This document shows, in pieces, positions 24,851 through 35,440 of a stretch of 64,000 nt of DNA. The first letter of the stretch is position 1; each line of letters starts with the position of its first letter. The stretch is taken from contig CAUYUJ010017633.1 in the NCBI GenBank assembly GCA_963575745.1, forward strand, positions 65,001-129,000, given 5' to 3'. A model generated the notes under the pieces. It made no database searches. It saw only the letters and a program-made list of their open reading frames with translations, and was not told the DNA's origin. Position numbers and translations under genes: made by a program. This stretch comes from Prorocentrum cordatum. Lineage: Eukaryota > Sar > Dinophyceae > Prorocentrales > Prorocentraceae.

Positions 24851-26427
24851 CCTAAATTTCAGCCCCCCCCTCAGGAGCCACGATCCTCGTGAGGGGTGTC
24901 GAATTTTAGCCCTCCCAGGGGTCGATCTTGGGCGCTCCAACGCGCCGCGGAACCCCCTGTCCAGGTCAGTGGGGAGGGGGTAGGGGGAGGGGTAAACCCC
25001 TCCCCGAAGGGGAAGAGGGAGGGGTGGAAGAGGAAACTCCTTAAACCATCGACGCCCAGAGGGCTGGTGGGATTCTGGCAACAAGTCTATCATACTCAGA
25101 CTTATACGCCAAGCAACTCCACAAAAAGTCCGAGCTAGGCTATTCCAGTTGGGTTTCAGCCTCGGGGGTGGCCTGCCAGAGGCCGACCGCCCGTCTTCCT
25201 TCTTCTTCCTCGTCTCCTCGTCTGCCTACCCTCGTCTCCTTCTTCCATCTTCCTCGTCTCCTCGCCTTCCTCCTCACCGTCGTCCTTCTCGCCACCTTCT
25301 GTCCTCTCCTCCCGCCTTCTGCCTTCACCCCTCGCCCTCGCTGTCGCTCTGGTCCTCGCCCTGCCCCATACTCCTCTGACCATCTACCCATCGCTTCCCC
25401 CCCCCCGCCCCCTCCTCCCCCTCCTCCTCCTCCTCCTCCTCCTCCTCTTCCTCCCCCTCTTTCTCCTCCTCCTCCTCTTCCTCCCCGTCCTCCTCCTCCT
25501 GATCCTCCTCCTCCTCCTCCTCCTCTTCCTCCCTCCTCCTCCTCCTCCTCCTCATCTTCCTCCTCTTCCTCCTCCCTCGCCTCTGCTCCTCCCTCTCCTG
25601 CAACCCCGTTCTCACTGCTAACGAAAGCCTGACGCTGCTGTTGAACACAAGCTCGTCCGACCTCTGAGTATTTCGCACCTGAGCGGAAACCATCCATGAA
25701 TCTCTCAAGCAGAATCAGGTGAGTGCGGGTGCAGAAACGTCGTGCGCCAACTGCTTCAAGACAGCGCTTCCAACGCCACGGGTTGTACACCGGCTGCGCA
25801 AACTTGCCCCACAACCGACCTTTCCTTGCAATGGTCTCCTGCTTTGGCAATTCTTCCAGCAACCACCTTTCACGTCACCTCTGAGAATGTGACCCAGAGA
25901 GCTCAAACCAATCGCGACTGTCTTTCGTGGCAGCTATCAGCCACGCCCTGCCTCTGATATCAAACATGGTGGTCGACACGAGAGCTAGTTTCTGTACTCG
26001 TTTGCATATGGCATATGAACATCTGCGTCTATTCGATAGGGGGCCCACCACGATTCAGGATACGTTGTTTGCACGGGTTCGGGGGCAAGTGTGCGTTGGT
26101 GGCTGGGGTAGGGGCTAGGCGTTTGGACAGAAGTGTGGGTGGGCTGGTTGGTCTGAATTGGTGAGCAATCGGTGGGCTGGGTTGGGGTTTGGTTGGTAAG
26201 ATACTTGGGTGGGATGGGCGAGAAGGAAGACTCCGGAAAGGCTGCGACAAAGGGGGTGAGGAAAGCAGAGGTGTTGGAGCTGGATTGCAACTGTTTGTGC
26301 TGATGTCGATGCACCCCTTTTCCGGTGTATCTAATCATCCTGTTATACCGTCTGTTCAGAGATGCAACGAGTTAGCCTTTTACATGCGGTGTCAATCCAT
26401 TCCCGCCTCCCCTTTTCCTACTCTTAC
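24851..26427. other. Intronic DNA with a CTC array
   Basis: CTC/CTTC-rich simple sequence at 25,190-25,600; the rest looks single-copy. The minus strand near 25,690-25,860 has a coding-like frame (LWGKFAQPVYNPWRWKRCLE) of unknown family, interrupted by a stop when extended upstream. The TGGG-rich stretch 26,090-26,230 is simple repeat. Confidence 0.45.
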
Positions 26428-26577
26428 CTTCCAGCCCAACCTCTGGTCAATGCATCCGAGGCCATGACACTTTTCCCACTGCGCCGCTCGAAATTCAAGT
26501 TGAGGGTGACTTCGACAGTCTCTTTTTCGTCTTCAACCAGCTTTGCAAAATGCCGCCGTTGACTTTCTGGTACCATC
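26428..26577 (-). CDS. PIEZO: PIEZO channel exon (cap domain, MVPESQRR..F.R strand)
   Basis: This 150-nt exon has the clearest splice sites of the gene: acceptor CGAG|G at 26,578 and donor AG|GTAAGAG at 26,428|26,427. It reads MVPESQRRHFAKLVED, then ETVEVTLNLNFERRSGKSV. With the Trp completed at its start this gives W-[ML]-V-P-x-x-x-x-x-x-F-x-x-x-L followed by a strand ending F-x-R-x-x-x-[GK]-K, which corresponds closely to the last part of the cap in plant PIEZO (WLVPP..., then a strand ending F-R-D-x-P-K-G-K). It ends in phase 2. No following exon with a matching phase was recognised before the candidate at 11.5 kb, so at least one exon between them is missing from this annotation. Confidence 0.9.
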
Positions 26578-27177
26578 CTCGCAACTGGCAGGGGAGATTG
26601 CGTATGCCAAGCAATGAAAGCAATCGAGCGCATGAGAGCAGCAATAAGCGCAGAGAGACAGGAAAGAACCGCACATCGGATACGTCTTCGGTGCGCGGAG
26701 CCGCAGAGAAGGCAGCCTCAGTGCGACCAACGAGTCGCAGAGGTGCAGTCTACTGGAGCCCACGATGAGAACACGCCACCCAGCGGGGCGCTGGGCCACG
26801 TACGTGCTGCCCTTGTCAAATGCAGCGCCCAACGACACTGAGTCTCATGTGTCCGCGGCCAAAGCACCACGAATCACCCTCTCATCTTCATGGGCTTGGC
26901 TCCTGAGCTCGTGTAGGCTCTACCCTGGAGGCTGGCGTCCTGCGAGCACGCTGCGCGACCAGACGACACATCACGAGCAAAACAGCATCAAATGCCGTGC
27001 ACGCGCAGTAAAGAAAAGTACGGCTGCAAGCGCCACGATGAAGACCCCGCCCTGCCGGTATCCTGGACGTGGTCGCGCGTCGGTGCCACAAGGGCTCCGG
27101 CTCGCTTCTCCAGAGTCCCCGCAGCAAGATCCCAGCGCGCCAGCGCCGTGCACTGGTCCCCGAAGCCTTCGCTTGCT

Positions 27178-27336
27178 TTAAGTCGGGCGTGGCCCCCTAC
27201 GGGGGGATTCTGGGCGAAAAATGAGAAATACTCACAGAAGGCCCCCCGAATGGGCAAAAACAATCAAAAAATCGTCCCCAGAGATATTTGGACTATTTTA
27301 GAATATTCCTCCTGTAGAGGGACAGGCCCGACTTAA
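27178..27336. mobile_element. MITE family 1, copy a (8-bp TSD CGCTTGCT)
   Basis: 159-bp inverted-repeat element beginning TTAAGTCGGGCG and ending GGGACAGGCCCGACTTAA. It is flanked by perfect 8-bp direct repeats CGCTTGCT (27,170-27,177 and 27,337-27,344). No coding capacity. 8-bp duplications are typical of hAT, P and Merlin transposons; superfamily not decided. Confidence 0.92.
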
Positions 27337-27489
27337 CGCTTGCTCCCGTGAGACGGCGGGGTCCCTTTCCAGCCAGCCCCAGAGCGATGCCTGGGAGCTG
27401 CCTTGTAACAGCCGTGGGGGAGACGAAGCCGGATCCGCAGGCTGCGGTAAGCGCCTGCCTCGCTCTCGAGGCCGTGGACGTCAGCCGAG

Positions 27490-27691
27490 GATAGAGGAAG
27501 AGAAAACGCCGTAAACATAAACTTTTGGCGCTTCGCGCGGATTTCTGGGATCTGCGCTGGGCCCCCCTCCCTGGCGCGCTCCGCGCGCCAGGGGCGGCGC
27601 CGGAGGCGCCTCCAGGGGGGCCCAATGCGGCTCCAGGAAATTCGCGCGGAGCGCCAAACGTTTCATGTCTGTGGCGATTTTTCTTCCCCTA
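27490..27691. mobile_element. MITE family 2, copy a (GC-rich palindrome)
   Basis: About 200 bp of imperfect inverted repeat: outer arms with AAACATAAACTTTTGGCGC, inner arms GCGCGGATTTCTGGGATC, and a centre of CTGGCGCGC / GCGCGCCAG and GGCGGCGCCGGAGGCGCC. Lies in the intron between the two cap exons. Confidence 0.8.
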
Positions 27692-27713
27692 AAGAAAAAT
27701 CAAGCAACCCATT

Positions 27714-27910
27714 TCGGGGGCGGCCATAAGGGGGGCGTCCAAGAGGGGGGTGCGCAAATCATGGCCGGCGGCATTTGCGCGGCCCAGGGGGGGGGGGGCT
27801 GGGGACGTATTGAAAGAAGAAGAGGCGCCATGAAATCTGGGGAGACATCATGGCCCCCGCCATGATATCCACCCCCCCCAATCGTCACCCCCCGTCTTTG
27901 CCGACCCCGG
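27714..27910. mobile_element. MITE family 3, copy a
   Basis: About 197 bp, TCGGGGGCGGCCATAAGGGG at the left and CTTTGCCGACCCCG at the right, enclosing GCGGCATTTGCGCGGCCCAG and GAAGAGGCGCCATGAAATC. Its arms pair over about 20 bases. A second copy lies at 59,450. It sits only 22 bp from the family-2 copy. Confidence 0.72.
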
Positions 27911-28080
27911 CCACTGCCGCGGGCACGGGGCTCCACCGGGACGCGCAGGAGCCAGAGCCCGCGACCCTCGGCCCTCGAGCCTCGGCCGCTTCAAGTCCGT
28001 GCGGCAGGGCGGGCGAGGGGGTGCCGCCGAGCAGCGGGGCCGGCAGGACGAGACGCAGGCAGGAGGACGGCGGCGAGGTC

Positions 28081-28345
28081 CACATCGACTCGGACACCGT
28101 CGGGAACTCTATCCTCTGCAGCGTGCCTGGCACGTCCGTCAACAGCAGCATGGCCTTCTGATTCAAGTTGGCCTCCTCGACGATCTCGACGCTGCTGGCA
28201 CTGTAGAGCATCATGTGCCGGGTGACGCTGCCCGCGTCGGTTTCGTCCGCCTTGTGGCCGCGCGTGCAGTTGGGGTATACAACATCTGTGCGCAGTCTTG
28301 CAGAGGGCGAGGTGGGTGGTAGCCCTACTTCGAGAGCCAAGAACC
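28081..28345 (-). CDS. PIEZO: PIEZO channel exon (extracellular cap, central part)
   Basis: This 265-nt exon codes for about 88 residues of the cap: FLALEVGLPPTS, a Cys-containing hydrophilic loop (VVYPNCTRGHKADETD), then beta-strand-like stretches ending GTLQRIEFPTVSESMW. In PIEZO proteins a strand of the type IxLxxxxSxSxxW precedes [LIM]-[VS]-P-P. Here the Trp codon is split: TG at 28,081-28,082 is completed by the G that opens the exon at 26.58 kb, giving W-M-V-P. The acceptor is CACAG|GG at 28,346; the donor would be TG|GACC, a GA donor. The sequence alone is less diagnostic than its neighbours; the call rests on phase, order, strand and the W/MVP junction. Confidence 0.82.
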
Positions 28346-28568
28346 CTGTGGATGGCTTCGACATGCGGGGAAACGGCGTGATTCGCCGCGAGTTCCAGAA
28401 AGCACTGGTCTGGGAGCCAAAAACCAACGTGCGTGCAGACGGCATACAGATGTGTGCGAATGCTCAATGCACTAGCACTGCACGTGCATGCGCACATGTA
28501 TCTCCTGTGCGCTTAGAACACGCCTGCGATTACATGAGCAGTATTGCTACGCGCGTTCGTTTTCTTTG

Positions 28569-29070
28569 TTCCCAGCCCTCACTTGGTTGTGGCCTCGTCT
28601 TGAGTAGGTCAGTGTGGCCCCACCTCCTTCTTCTCATCTCGCCTCCCTCCTCCTTCCCCCCCGCCTCTACTTCATCCCCTCCCCTCAGACCCCTCGAACC
28701 GTCTTCCTAGGAGGTCCAGCAGAGTGGAGGTCCGCGCGGATCTGCCGAGACCTCGCGGCTCGCTGCGGGGCTGCGAACCGCGCAACTCTCGCCACTTTCG
28801 CGGGCTCCTGGGAGCTCCAGCGAAGTGGAGGTCCACGCGGACCTGCCGAGACCTCGCGGCTCCTTGTGGGGCTGCGCACCGCGCAACTGTCGCCATTTTC
28901 GTGGGCTCCTGGGAGCTCCAGCGGAGTGGAAGTCCACTCGGCCCTGCCGAGACCTCGCGGCTCCCTGCGGCGATGCGTACCAGGCAACTGCCGCCATTTT
29001 CGTGGGCGCATGGGAGGTCCAGCTCATGTGCACTGCGGGTCCTTCAAAATGTTTGTTTGTATTGGGCGGT
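28569..29070 (-). mobile_element. Diverged partial satellite element (about 101-bp units)
   Basis: A diverged L end (TCCCAGCCCTCACTTGGTTG, then TGGCCTCGTCTTGAG) is followed by a pyrimidine-rich stretch and about three copies of a 101-bp unit (28,720-29,030; CTGCCGAGACCTCGCGGCTC recurs at 28,742, 28,842, 28,944). The R end is doubtful: only ATTCGCCAGA near 29,080 resembles it. The unit is related to the array at 58-59 kb, not to the 77/90-bp family. Lies just upstream of the 28.3-kb PIEZO exon. Confidence 0.5.
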
Positions 29071-30420
29071 CCCAAACAGATTCGCCAGACGTGTAGAAAA
29101 GGTTGGGTACGCCACCGTATTTTTTCATCTTCTCCTCCTTCTCCTCGTCCTCCTTCTGGTCTTCCTTACCACTCTTTACTTTTTTCTCCATCTCCTTCTA
29201 CTTATCATCCTTCCTCGTTTCCTCCCTTCGTCCTTCCCCGTCGCAGCCGTATAGACGCCTCCCAGGAGCCCCCTGCATTTTTCTGCACAAGCTGCTGCCG
29301 CCGCACCAGCCGCCGTTGCTGCCATGACAGCTGCGGAGAGGAGAGGCGGTTGGACGATGAGGTGGGAGAGGGCGGGCATGAGACGGGTAGGTGAACGGAG
29401 AGGGGGGCAGGGCAAGCTAGTGGCGCTGGCGCCATATCTGACATCCTACCCCTCCCGCCCATGCCTTCCCATTGCGCTGAATTTTTCTCTATCCGCGGAC
29501 GCGTGTCATAGCGGATCTGGACCTCCCAGAAACAGAAACCCAATCCTGTTATGCGCAATCGGGAAGGGGGAGCCGAGCAGAAGGAAAAGGAGGATGACTA
29601 GGAAGGAGTAGGAGGAGGAGGAGGAGAAGGAGGAGGAGGAGGAGGAGGAGGAGGAGCAGGAGCAGGAGGAGGAGGAGGAGGAGGAGGAGGAGGAGGAGGA
29701 GGAGGAGGAGGAGGAGGAGGAGGAGGAGGAGGAGGACACACAGCAGCAGCGGGAACTGGAGTGGAAGGAGCGGGACGAGCAGGAGGATAAGCGGAAGGCG
29801 GAGGAGGGGAATGAGGGGGGCGACAGCGAGGAGGAAGGACTGGGATCCAGAAAAGTGGCATGCGCTGTGGCGAGATCGCCATTCTGACCGACCCGAGCAA
29901 AGCACCGATCCGAAAATGATGCGTACGCTGCAGCGGGGCCAACACGTTGAAGCACCGAGAACAATCGCATTGTACACATTCATATTCGCTAGCGTGGACC
30001 CCAACTCATGATTTCTTGCAGTCTATGCGGTGCAATGCAAGCCATGCGGTGCAACCTAGGTGGACAAACACACGTGGTGCAATAGGTGCGATGCACAACA
30101 CTGCAAACCAACACGACGCACTGACCAAGCAACGTAAAGCAACGCAAACCGATGCGACGCACTGTACGACAATGCAAGCCGCTGCGAAGTAATGCAAAGC
30201 AATGCACAACAATGTAACGCAACGCAGAGTGATGCACACCAGTGCAACGTAGTGCACAGCAATGCAAAGCGATGCAACGCAATCCACAACACCCAAAGCA
30301 ATGTAGCGCGATGACAAGCAATGCAATTAAGTGCAACGCAATGTAATGTACAGCGGCTGCAATGCGATTACACTGCGATTACCATGCAAAACAATGCGCA
30401 ACAATACCATGATATGCCAA
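29070..30420. repeat. CT-rich, GGA and GCAATGCAA simple repeats
   Basis: CTTCTCCTC-rich at 29,125-29,230, (GGA)n at 29,606-29,735, and imperfect 10-11-bp repeats of GCAATGCAA / GATGCAACGCA at 30,020-30,365. No gene seen. Confidence 0.8.
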
Positions 30421-32643
30421 ACAACCGCAACTGACCCAACTATATGCAGTTGTGAATCAAACAATTGTGAGTATCGTCTTCGGTGGAGCTTCCTATGGGG
30501 CCACGACGCGTGTGAAGGGTGTGCCGACATGAGTGGCGAGTACGCCTGCGAACGCCGCCACTGGGGCCTTCGGTGGAGCTCCCTATGGGGCCACGAAACG
30601 TGTGAGGGGTGTGCTGAAACATCTGGCGGTGACGCATGCGAACACCGCCGCTGGGGCCTTCGGTGGCGCTCCCTATGGGGCCGCGAAGCGTGTGAGGGGT
30701 GTGCCGAAATGGGCGGCGGGGACGCATGCGAACACCGCCTCTGGGGGCTTTCTATGGGGCCGCGAGGCGTGTGATGGGGTGTGCCAACATGGGTGTCGGG
30801 GACATGCGAACACCGCCGCTGGGGCCTTCGGTGGAGCTCCATTTTGGGCCACGAAGCGTGTAAGGAGTGTGCCGAAATGGGCGGCGGAGACGCAAGCGAA
30901 CACCGCCACTGGGGCCTTAGGTGGAGCTCCCTATGGGGCCACGAAGCGTGTGAGGGGTGTGCCGACATGTGTCGCGGGGACGCATGCGAACATTGCCGCT
31001 GGGGCCTCCAATGGAACAGCTCACTATGGGGCCGCGAAGCGCGTGAGGGGTGTGCCGAAATCGGTGGCGGGTACGCATGCGAACGCCGCCACTGGGGTCT
31101 TCGGTGGAGCTCCCTATGGGGCCACGAAACGTGTGAGGGGTGTGCTGAAACATCTGGCGGGGACGCATGCGAACACCGCCGAGGGGGCCTTCGGTGGAGC
31201 TCCCTATGGGGCCACGAAGCGTGTGAGGGGTGTGCCGAGATGGGTGGCGGGGACGCATGCGAACACCGCCACTGGGACTTACGGTGGAGCTCCCTATGGG
31301 GCCACGAAGCGTGTGAGGGGTGTGCCGAGATGGGCAGCGGGAACGCGTGCGAACACCCACGTGGGTGGCGGGGGCGCATGCGAACACCGCCGCGGGGGCC
31401 TTCGGTGGAGTTCCCCTATGGGGACGCAAAACGTGCTGTGTGTGTGTGTCTGTGTGTATACTCAGGAATCGGTGGCGGGGGCGCATGCGAACACCGCCAC
31501 TGGAGCCTTCGTTAGAGCTTCCTGTGGGGCCACGTGATGGGTGAGGGGTGTGCCGAATTGGGCGGCGGGGACGCATGCGAACACCGCCACTGGGCCCTTC
31601 GGTGGAGCTCCCTCCTGGGGCCGCAAAACGTGTGAGGTGAGAACCGACATGGGGTGGCGGGGACGCACGCGAACACCGCCACTGGGGCCTTCGTTGGAAC
31701 TCCCTATGGGGCCACCAAGCGCGAGGGGTGTGCCGAGATAGGTGGCGGGGACGCATGCGAACACCGCCACTGGGCCCTTCGGTGGAGCTCCCTTTGGGGC
31801 CATGAAACGTGTGAGGGGTGTGCCAACATGGGGTGCGAGGACGCATGCGAACACCGTCACTGGGGCCTTAGGTGGAGCTCCCTATGAGGTCACAAAGCGT
31901 GTAATGGGTGTGCAGAGATGGGTGGCGGGGACGCATGCGAACACCGCCACTGGGCCCTTCGGTGGAGCTCCCTTTGGGGCCATGAAACGTGTGAGGGGTG
32001 TGCCGACATGGGGTGCGATGACGCATGCGAACACCGCCACTGGGGCCTTAGGTGGAGCTCCCTATGAGGGCACGAAGCGTGTAATGGGTGTGCCGAGATG
32101 GGTGGCGGGGACGCATGCGAACACCGCCACTGGGCCCTTCGGTGGAGCTCCCTTTGGGGCCACGTAACGTGTGAGGGGTGTGCCAACATGGGTGGCGGGG
32201 ACGCATGCGAACACCGCCACTGGGGCCTGTGCTGCTGATGATGATGTTGATGGTGGTGGTGGTGGTGGTGGTGGTGGTGATGGTGATGATCACGATGTGG
32301 ATGGCGATGACGATGATGCTGATGATGATGCTGACGATGCTTTTGATGGTAATGGTGATAGGATATGGTGGTGATGAGGATGATGATGCTGCTGATGATG
32401 ATGCTGATGATGATTATGATGGCGATGGTGATGATGACGATGCTGCTGCTGATAATGACGATCATGGTGATGCTGCTGATGATGCTGCTTAGTGTACTTA
32501 ATTATTCGTACTTTTCTTATCATTTATGTTAGTAGTATGGTGGTGACGATGATGACGATGATGACGATGATGATGATAATCATGATGATGATGCTGCTGA
32601 TGCTGATGCTGATGCTGATGCTGATGATGATGATGATGACGAC

Positions 32644-32717
<74 letters not shown>

Positions 32718-32815
32718 CTACGAGGGTGATGAAGACGATGATGCTGCTGATGCTGATGTTGATGATGCCGCTGATGCTGATGATGCTGATGCTGCTGCTG
32801 CTGCTGCTGCTGCTA

Positions 32816-32891
<76 letters not shown>

Positions 32892-32979
32892 CAGGAGCGG
32901 AGAGGAGGGGGCAGCGGGAGGAGTGGAGCGCGGCGCTGCGTATTCAAAACGAGGCCCCAACACCACAGGCTGGCTCGGG
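30421..32979 (+). mobile_element. Satellite-carrying element S3 (90-bp array plus GAT/GCT microsatellite)
   Basis: The R end (GACCCAACTATATGCAGTTGTG-like, from 30,433) is followed by about 20 copies of a 90-bp unit (30,470-32,230) with core GGTGGAGCTCCCTATGGGGC and GACGCATGCGAACACCGCC. Next come a long GAT/GCT trinucleotide region (32,234-32,890), a GAGG-rich stretch, and the L end in inverted orientation (TATTCAAAACGAGGCCCCAAC, then ACCACAGGCTGGCTCGGG, to 32,979). Order and orientation of R, satellite, purine-rich tract and L are the same as in the other two elements. The terminal bases beyond GGGTC on the R side have diverged. Confidence 0.78.
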
Positions 32980-33262
32980 ACTGCGCGCAGCAGTGCACAG
33001 CAATGCAAGTCGACTGCAGTGCACGGCGGCGACGGGCGGCGACGGGATGCCAAGCAGTGCAACGCAATGCAATGCGATTGCGGCGCACGGCGGCGACGCG
33101 CGGCGACGCGCGGGCCGCACCGACACCGGGGCCCGGCGACAGCAGCGGCGACGGGCGGCCAGAGGCCGGCTCGACCGACACCAGAGAGTTCAGCACGTGC
33201 GCTTCCCTCGAGGGCTTGGAGCCTTGCCACCCTCTGATGAGCAGCTCTTGCGGTCCATGGAC
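32980..33262. other. Short CGGCGACG-rich spacer
   Basis: Imperfect GCAATGCAA and GGCGGCGACG units followed by about 100 bp of ordinary sequence before the family-2 MITE. No gene seen. Confidence 0.5.
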
Positions 33263-33461
33263 AGGGGAACAAAAAGTGACATAAACATAAAACAACTCGG
33301 AGGCCCGCGCGGATTTCTCGGATCGGCGCTGGACCCCCCTCCCTGGCGCGCGGAGCGCGCCAGGGGCGGCGCCGGATGCGCCGCCGGGGGGCCCCTGTGC
33401 CGATCCGAGAAATCCGCGCGGACCTCCGAGTTTTTATGTTTATGCCACTTTTTGTTCCCCT
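33263..33461. mobile_element. MITE family 2, copy b
   Basis: About 199 bp with well kept outer arms: AGGGGAACAAAAAGTGACAT at the left and the complement ending TTTTTGTTCCCCT at the right, then CTCGGAGG and CGCGCGGATTTCTCGGATC, and the CTGGCGCGCGGAGCGCGCC centre. Flanks share only ATGGA, so no convincing target duplication. Confidence 0.85.
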
Positions 33462-33881
33462 AATGGAGTGGCCCGATGCCCCTCGTGCGTTTCGAGGGCC
33501 AGGGCTGGCGGGGCCACACCCTTCATGCTGCTGCTGTCTTGTGGCAGTAGGGTGCCTGTGCGCTCCGTGGAGGGTGCGGCAGGTAAGCCGCAGGGTCTCC
33601 CAGGCTGCTTGCCCAGGAGTGCGAGTGTATCGCTCATGGTCGTTTCTCTCCCACTGATGCTCAGTACACTGTCATCATGAGAATTCAGGAGAAGCTGCCA
33701 GCCCGAGTGGGGGTAAAATATTGGGGCCCCGTGGCCAAAATTTTAGAGCCCTCCCGGGGCTCCTTGCAAACTTTGCGGGTCTCTTCTCATCCTGTCAGGA
33801 AAACCTGGGCTTGCTTGGAGGTTTGCTGGCAGAGGTCTCTAGAAACTCCTTCTCCTCCCTCTCATCCTCCTTTCTCTTTCT

Positions 33882-34215
33882 CTCCCAGGTGTTCCCCCAA
33901 GGGGTTCGACAACAGCTGGGGGAACACATTGCCCATCAGCTTGGCAAGGCTTCGGCCCAGCGTTTGGGCACATAGGCGTTTGCAACGAGCAGGGGGCGGC
34001 GGTGGTTCGCCGCGAGCGTCTTCGATAATGACCAACCGAAGGCGATTCTCCACGTACAACGCGCTCGCGGCGTCCCGCACCCGAAGCCCTGGCCCTTCCT
34101 CCCGGGTTTCGTGGTCCGGGCGCATCGTATCGTCAAAGGGCACCGGGCGTATCTGTGCTGCGGTTGCCGTCCGTCCCTCGAGATCCGATGCAGGCTCTGG
34201 GGGCACCCCCTCTTC
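33882..34215 (-). other. Coding-like segment of unknown family
   Basis: A minus-strand frame reads RPVPFDDTMRPDHETREEG, RDAASALYVENRLRLVIIED, LAKLMGNVFPQLLSNPLGEH. Residue use is balanced and not derived from a simple repeat. It lies in the intron between the outer-helix and cap exons of PIEZO on the same strand; those exons already join in phase without it. It may be an exon of another gene, an alternative exon or a transposon remnant. Confidence 0.3.
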
Positions 34216-34711
34216 TCCTCCCTCTTCCCCTCCTTGCTCCTCCCGCTCTCCCGTCCTCACCTTCTCACCCTCCTGCCCCTCCCGATCCCCCTGTTATTCA
34301 CAACTCCCGCTGGAGGTGAGAAGCTGGTTTGGGGTGCCGTTTCGACGACGGGTCGTCCACGGTTGGGGCGAGCTTGGGCCCTTCTGGCCTTGAGACCTGT
34401 CCCCTCGCATGCTCTAACGTGGCCCCCTTGCTTCTCGCGATGTGATGCCTCGACTCAAATGCACTGCACCCGACCCCGATCACAGCTAATTCGAAACAAA
34501 CTCAGTCACTAATCGCGGGGATTATGCGGCGCGGGCGTTGGCAAACGATAACCTTCAAGGCACTTAGGCGTAACACAACGGATGGGAATCAACGATTGAA
34601 CTCAATTCAGACAACGCGTAGCGAGGGATGAGCGCGAATGAGGGTAGGGAAATTGTGAATAGGGAGTGTAAGCATCCCTCCCACGGGCAGGTGGCATACC
34701 AAAAGACAAGC

Positions 34712-34861
34712 CATCGATCTCCTTGAATGCCTTGACCTTGATAGACAGAGTTCCACTCATCACCACGTCGCTCTCGGACCACTGGTTCAATGGAGAGAAG
34801 AAGACAACCGGCCCCACGATTATGACAATGAGTACAATAAGAAACGTCCAGCCCATGTCCG
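34712..34861 (-). CDS. PIEZO: PIEZO channel exon (outer helix and start of cap domain)
   Basis: This 150-nt exon begins DMGWTFLIV, continues through a long Ile/Val/Leu helix to GPVVFFSPLNQW, and ends SGTLSIKVKAFKEID. Known PIEZO channels have this arrangement: a transmembrane helix ending in [GA]-P-[LM]-L-x-[FY]-S-S, then the first strand of the extracellular cap (a V/L-rich x-S-V-x-V motif). The acceptor is TCAG|CG at 34,862; the phase matches the 48.8-kb exon. The donor used here is ATG|GC (34,712|34,711), phase 1, chosen because it joins to the cap exon at 28.3 kb. A GT downstream (TTTTG|GTATGC) or a GA upstream (AAG|GAG) cannot be excluded. Intron after: about 6.4 kb. Confidence 0.87.
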
Positions 34862-35232
34862 CTGACCCCCCCAGTGGATCCCCCGGGGCCCGGAGCGCGG
34901 CTCTGAACCGAGACGCTGGCAGACGGGACGCACGAGCCGGAGAAAGCATGCGCGCAGGCAGGGCGCAAGCCCTGCTCTGACACTGGCCTGCCGACCGGTG
35001 CTCGCCGTGTGCGACGGCAGCTGCTCGCGTGCTCTGGCGCAGGAGCCGCGCGGCGCGTGACGTCTGGCGTGTGCTCGTGTGCTCGTGTGCCGGTGCGCGG
35101 CCGCAGCCTCCACGGCCCTGGCCTCTGGCCCTTCCGCCCACTCTCCCGTGTGCGCCTGTCCTTGCCCTGTCGGAGGTGCGGGCTGCGTCGGGCCGCCCCG
35201 TGGCTCTCCAGCTCCGCACACGCTTAGAGGCC
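34862..35232. other. Intronic DNA, GC-rich, no gene seen
   Basis: Immediately 5' of the 34.86-kb exon on the minus strand. Rich in GTGCTCGTGTGCTCG-like short repeats, otherwise featureless. Confidence 0.5.
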
Positions 35233-35440
35233 TCCTGGATGGGGTCCGAGTAGATGGGGTCGGAGGATCGTGCGGCATCGCCGATGCGTCGACGATGCAT
35301 CGGCGATATATCGGCTATGCATCGGCGATGCATCGGCGACGTTGACGGGAAGCACATCAGGCTCCGCATCGAGCCGCATCGGCGATGCATCGGCGATGCT
35401 GCGCGATCCTCCGACCCCATCTACTCCGCCCCCATCTAGG
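35233..35440. mobile_element. Fold-back element with CATCGGCGATG core
   Basis: About 208 bp with arms of 45-50 bp: GAGTAGATGGGGTCGGAGGA at the left (35,248) and TCCTCCGACCCCATCTACTC at the right (to 35,426), extended outward by GATGGGG/CCCCATC. The middle is a run of CATCGGCGATG units. No clear flanking duplication. Confidence 0.75.

Noticed and set aside
25140-25862. Minus-strand frame with LWGKFAQPVYNPWRWKRCLE as a gene
   Set aside because: A stop interrupts it upstream, the second half is a CTC-array translation, and no family is recognised; left as a note only.
30421-32979. CRISPR-like array
   Set aside because: 90-bp units are contiguous tandem repeats without unique spacers, in a eukaryotic genome.
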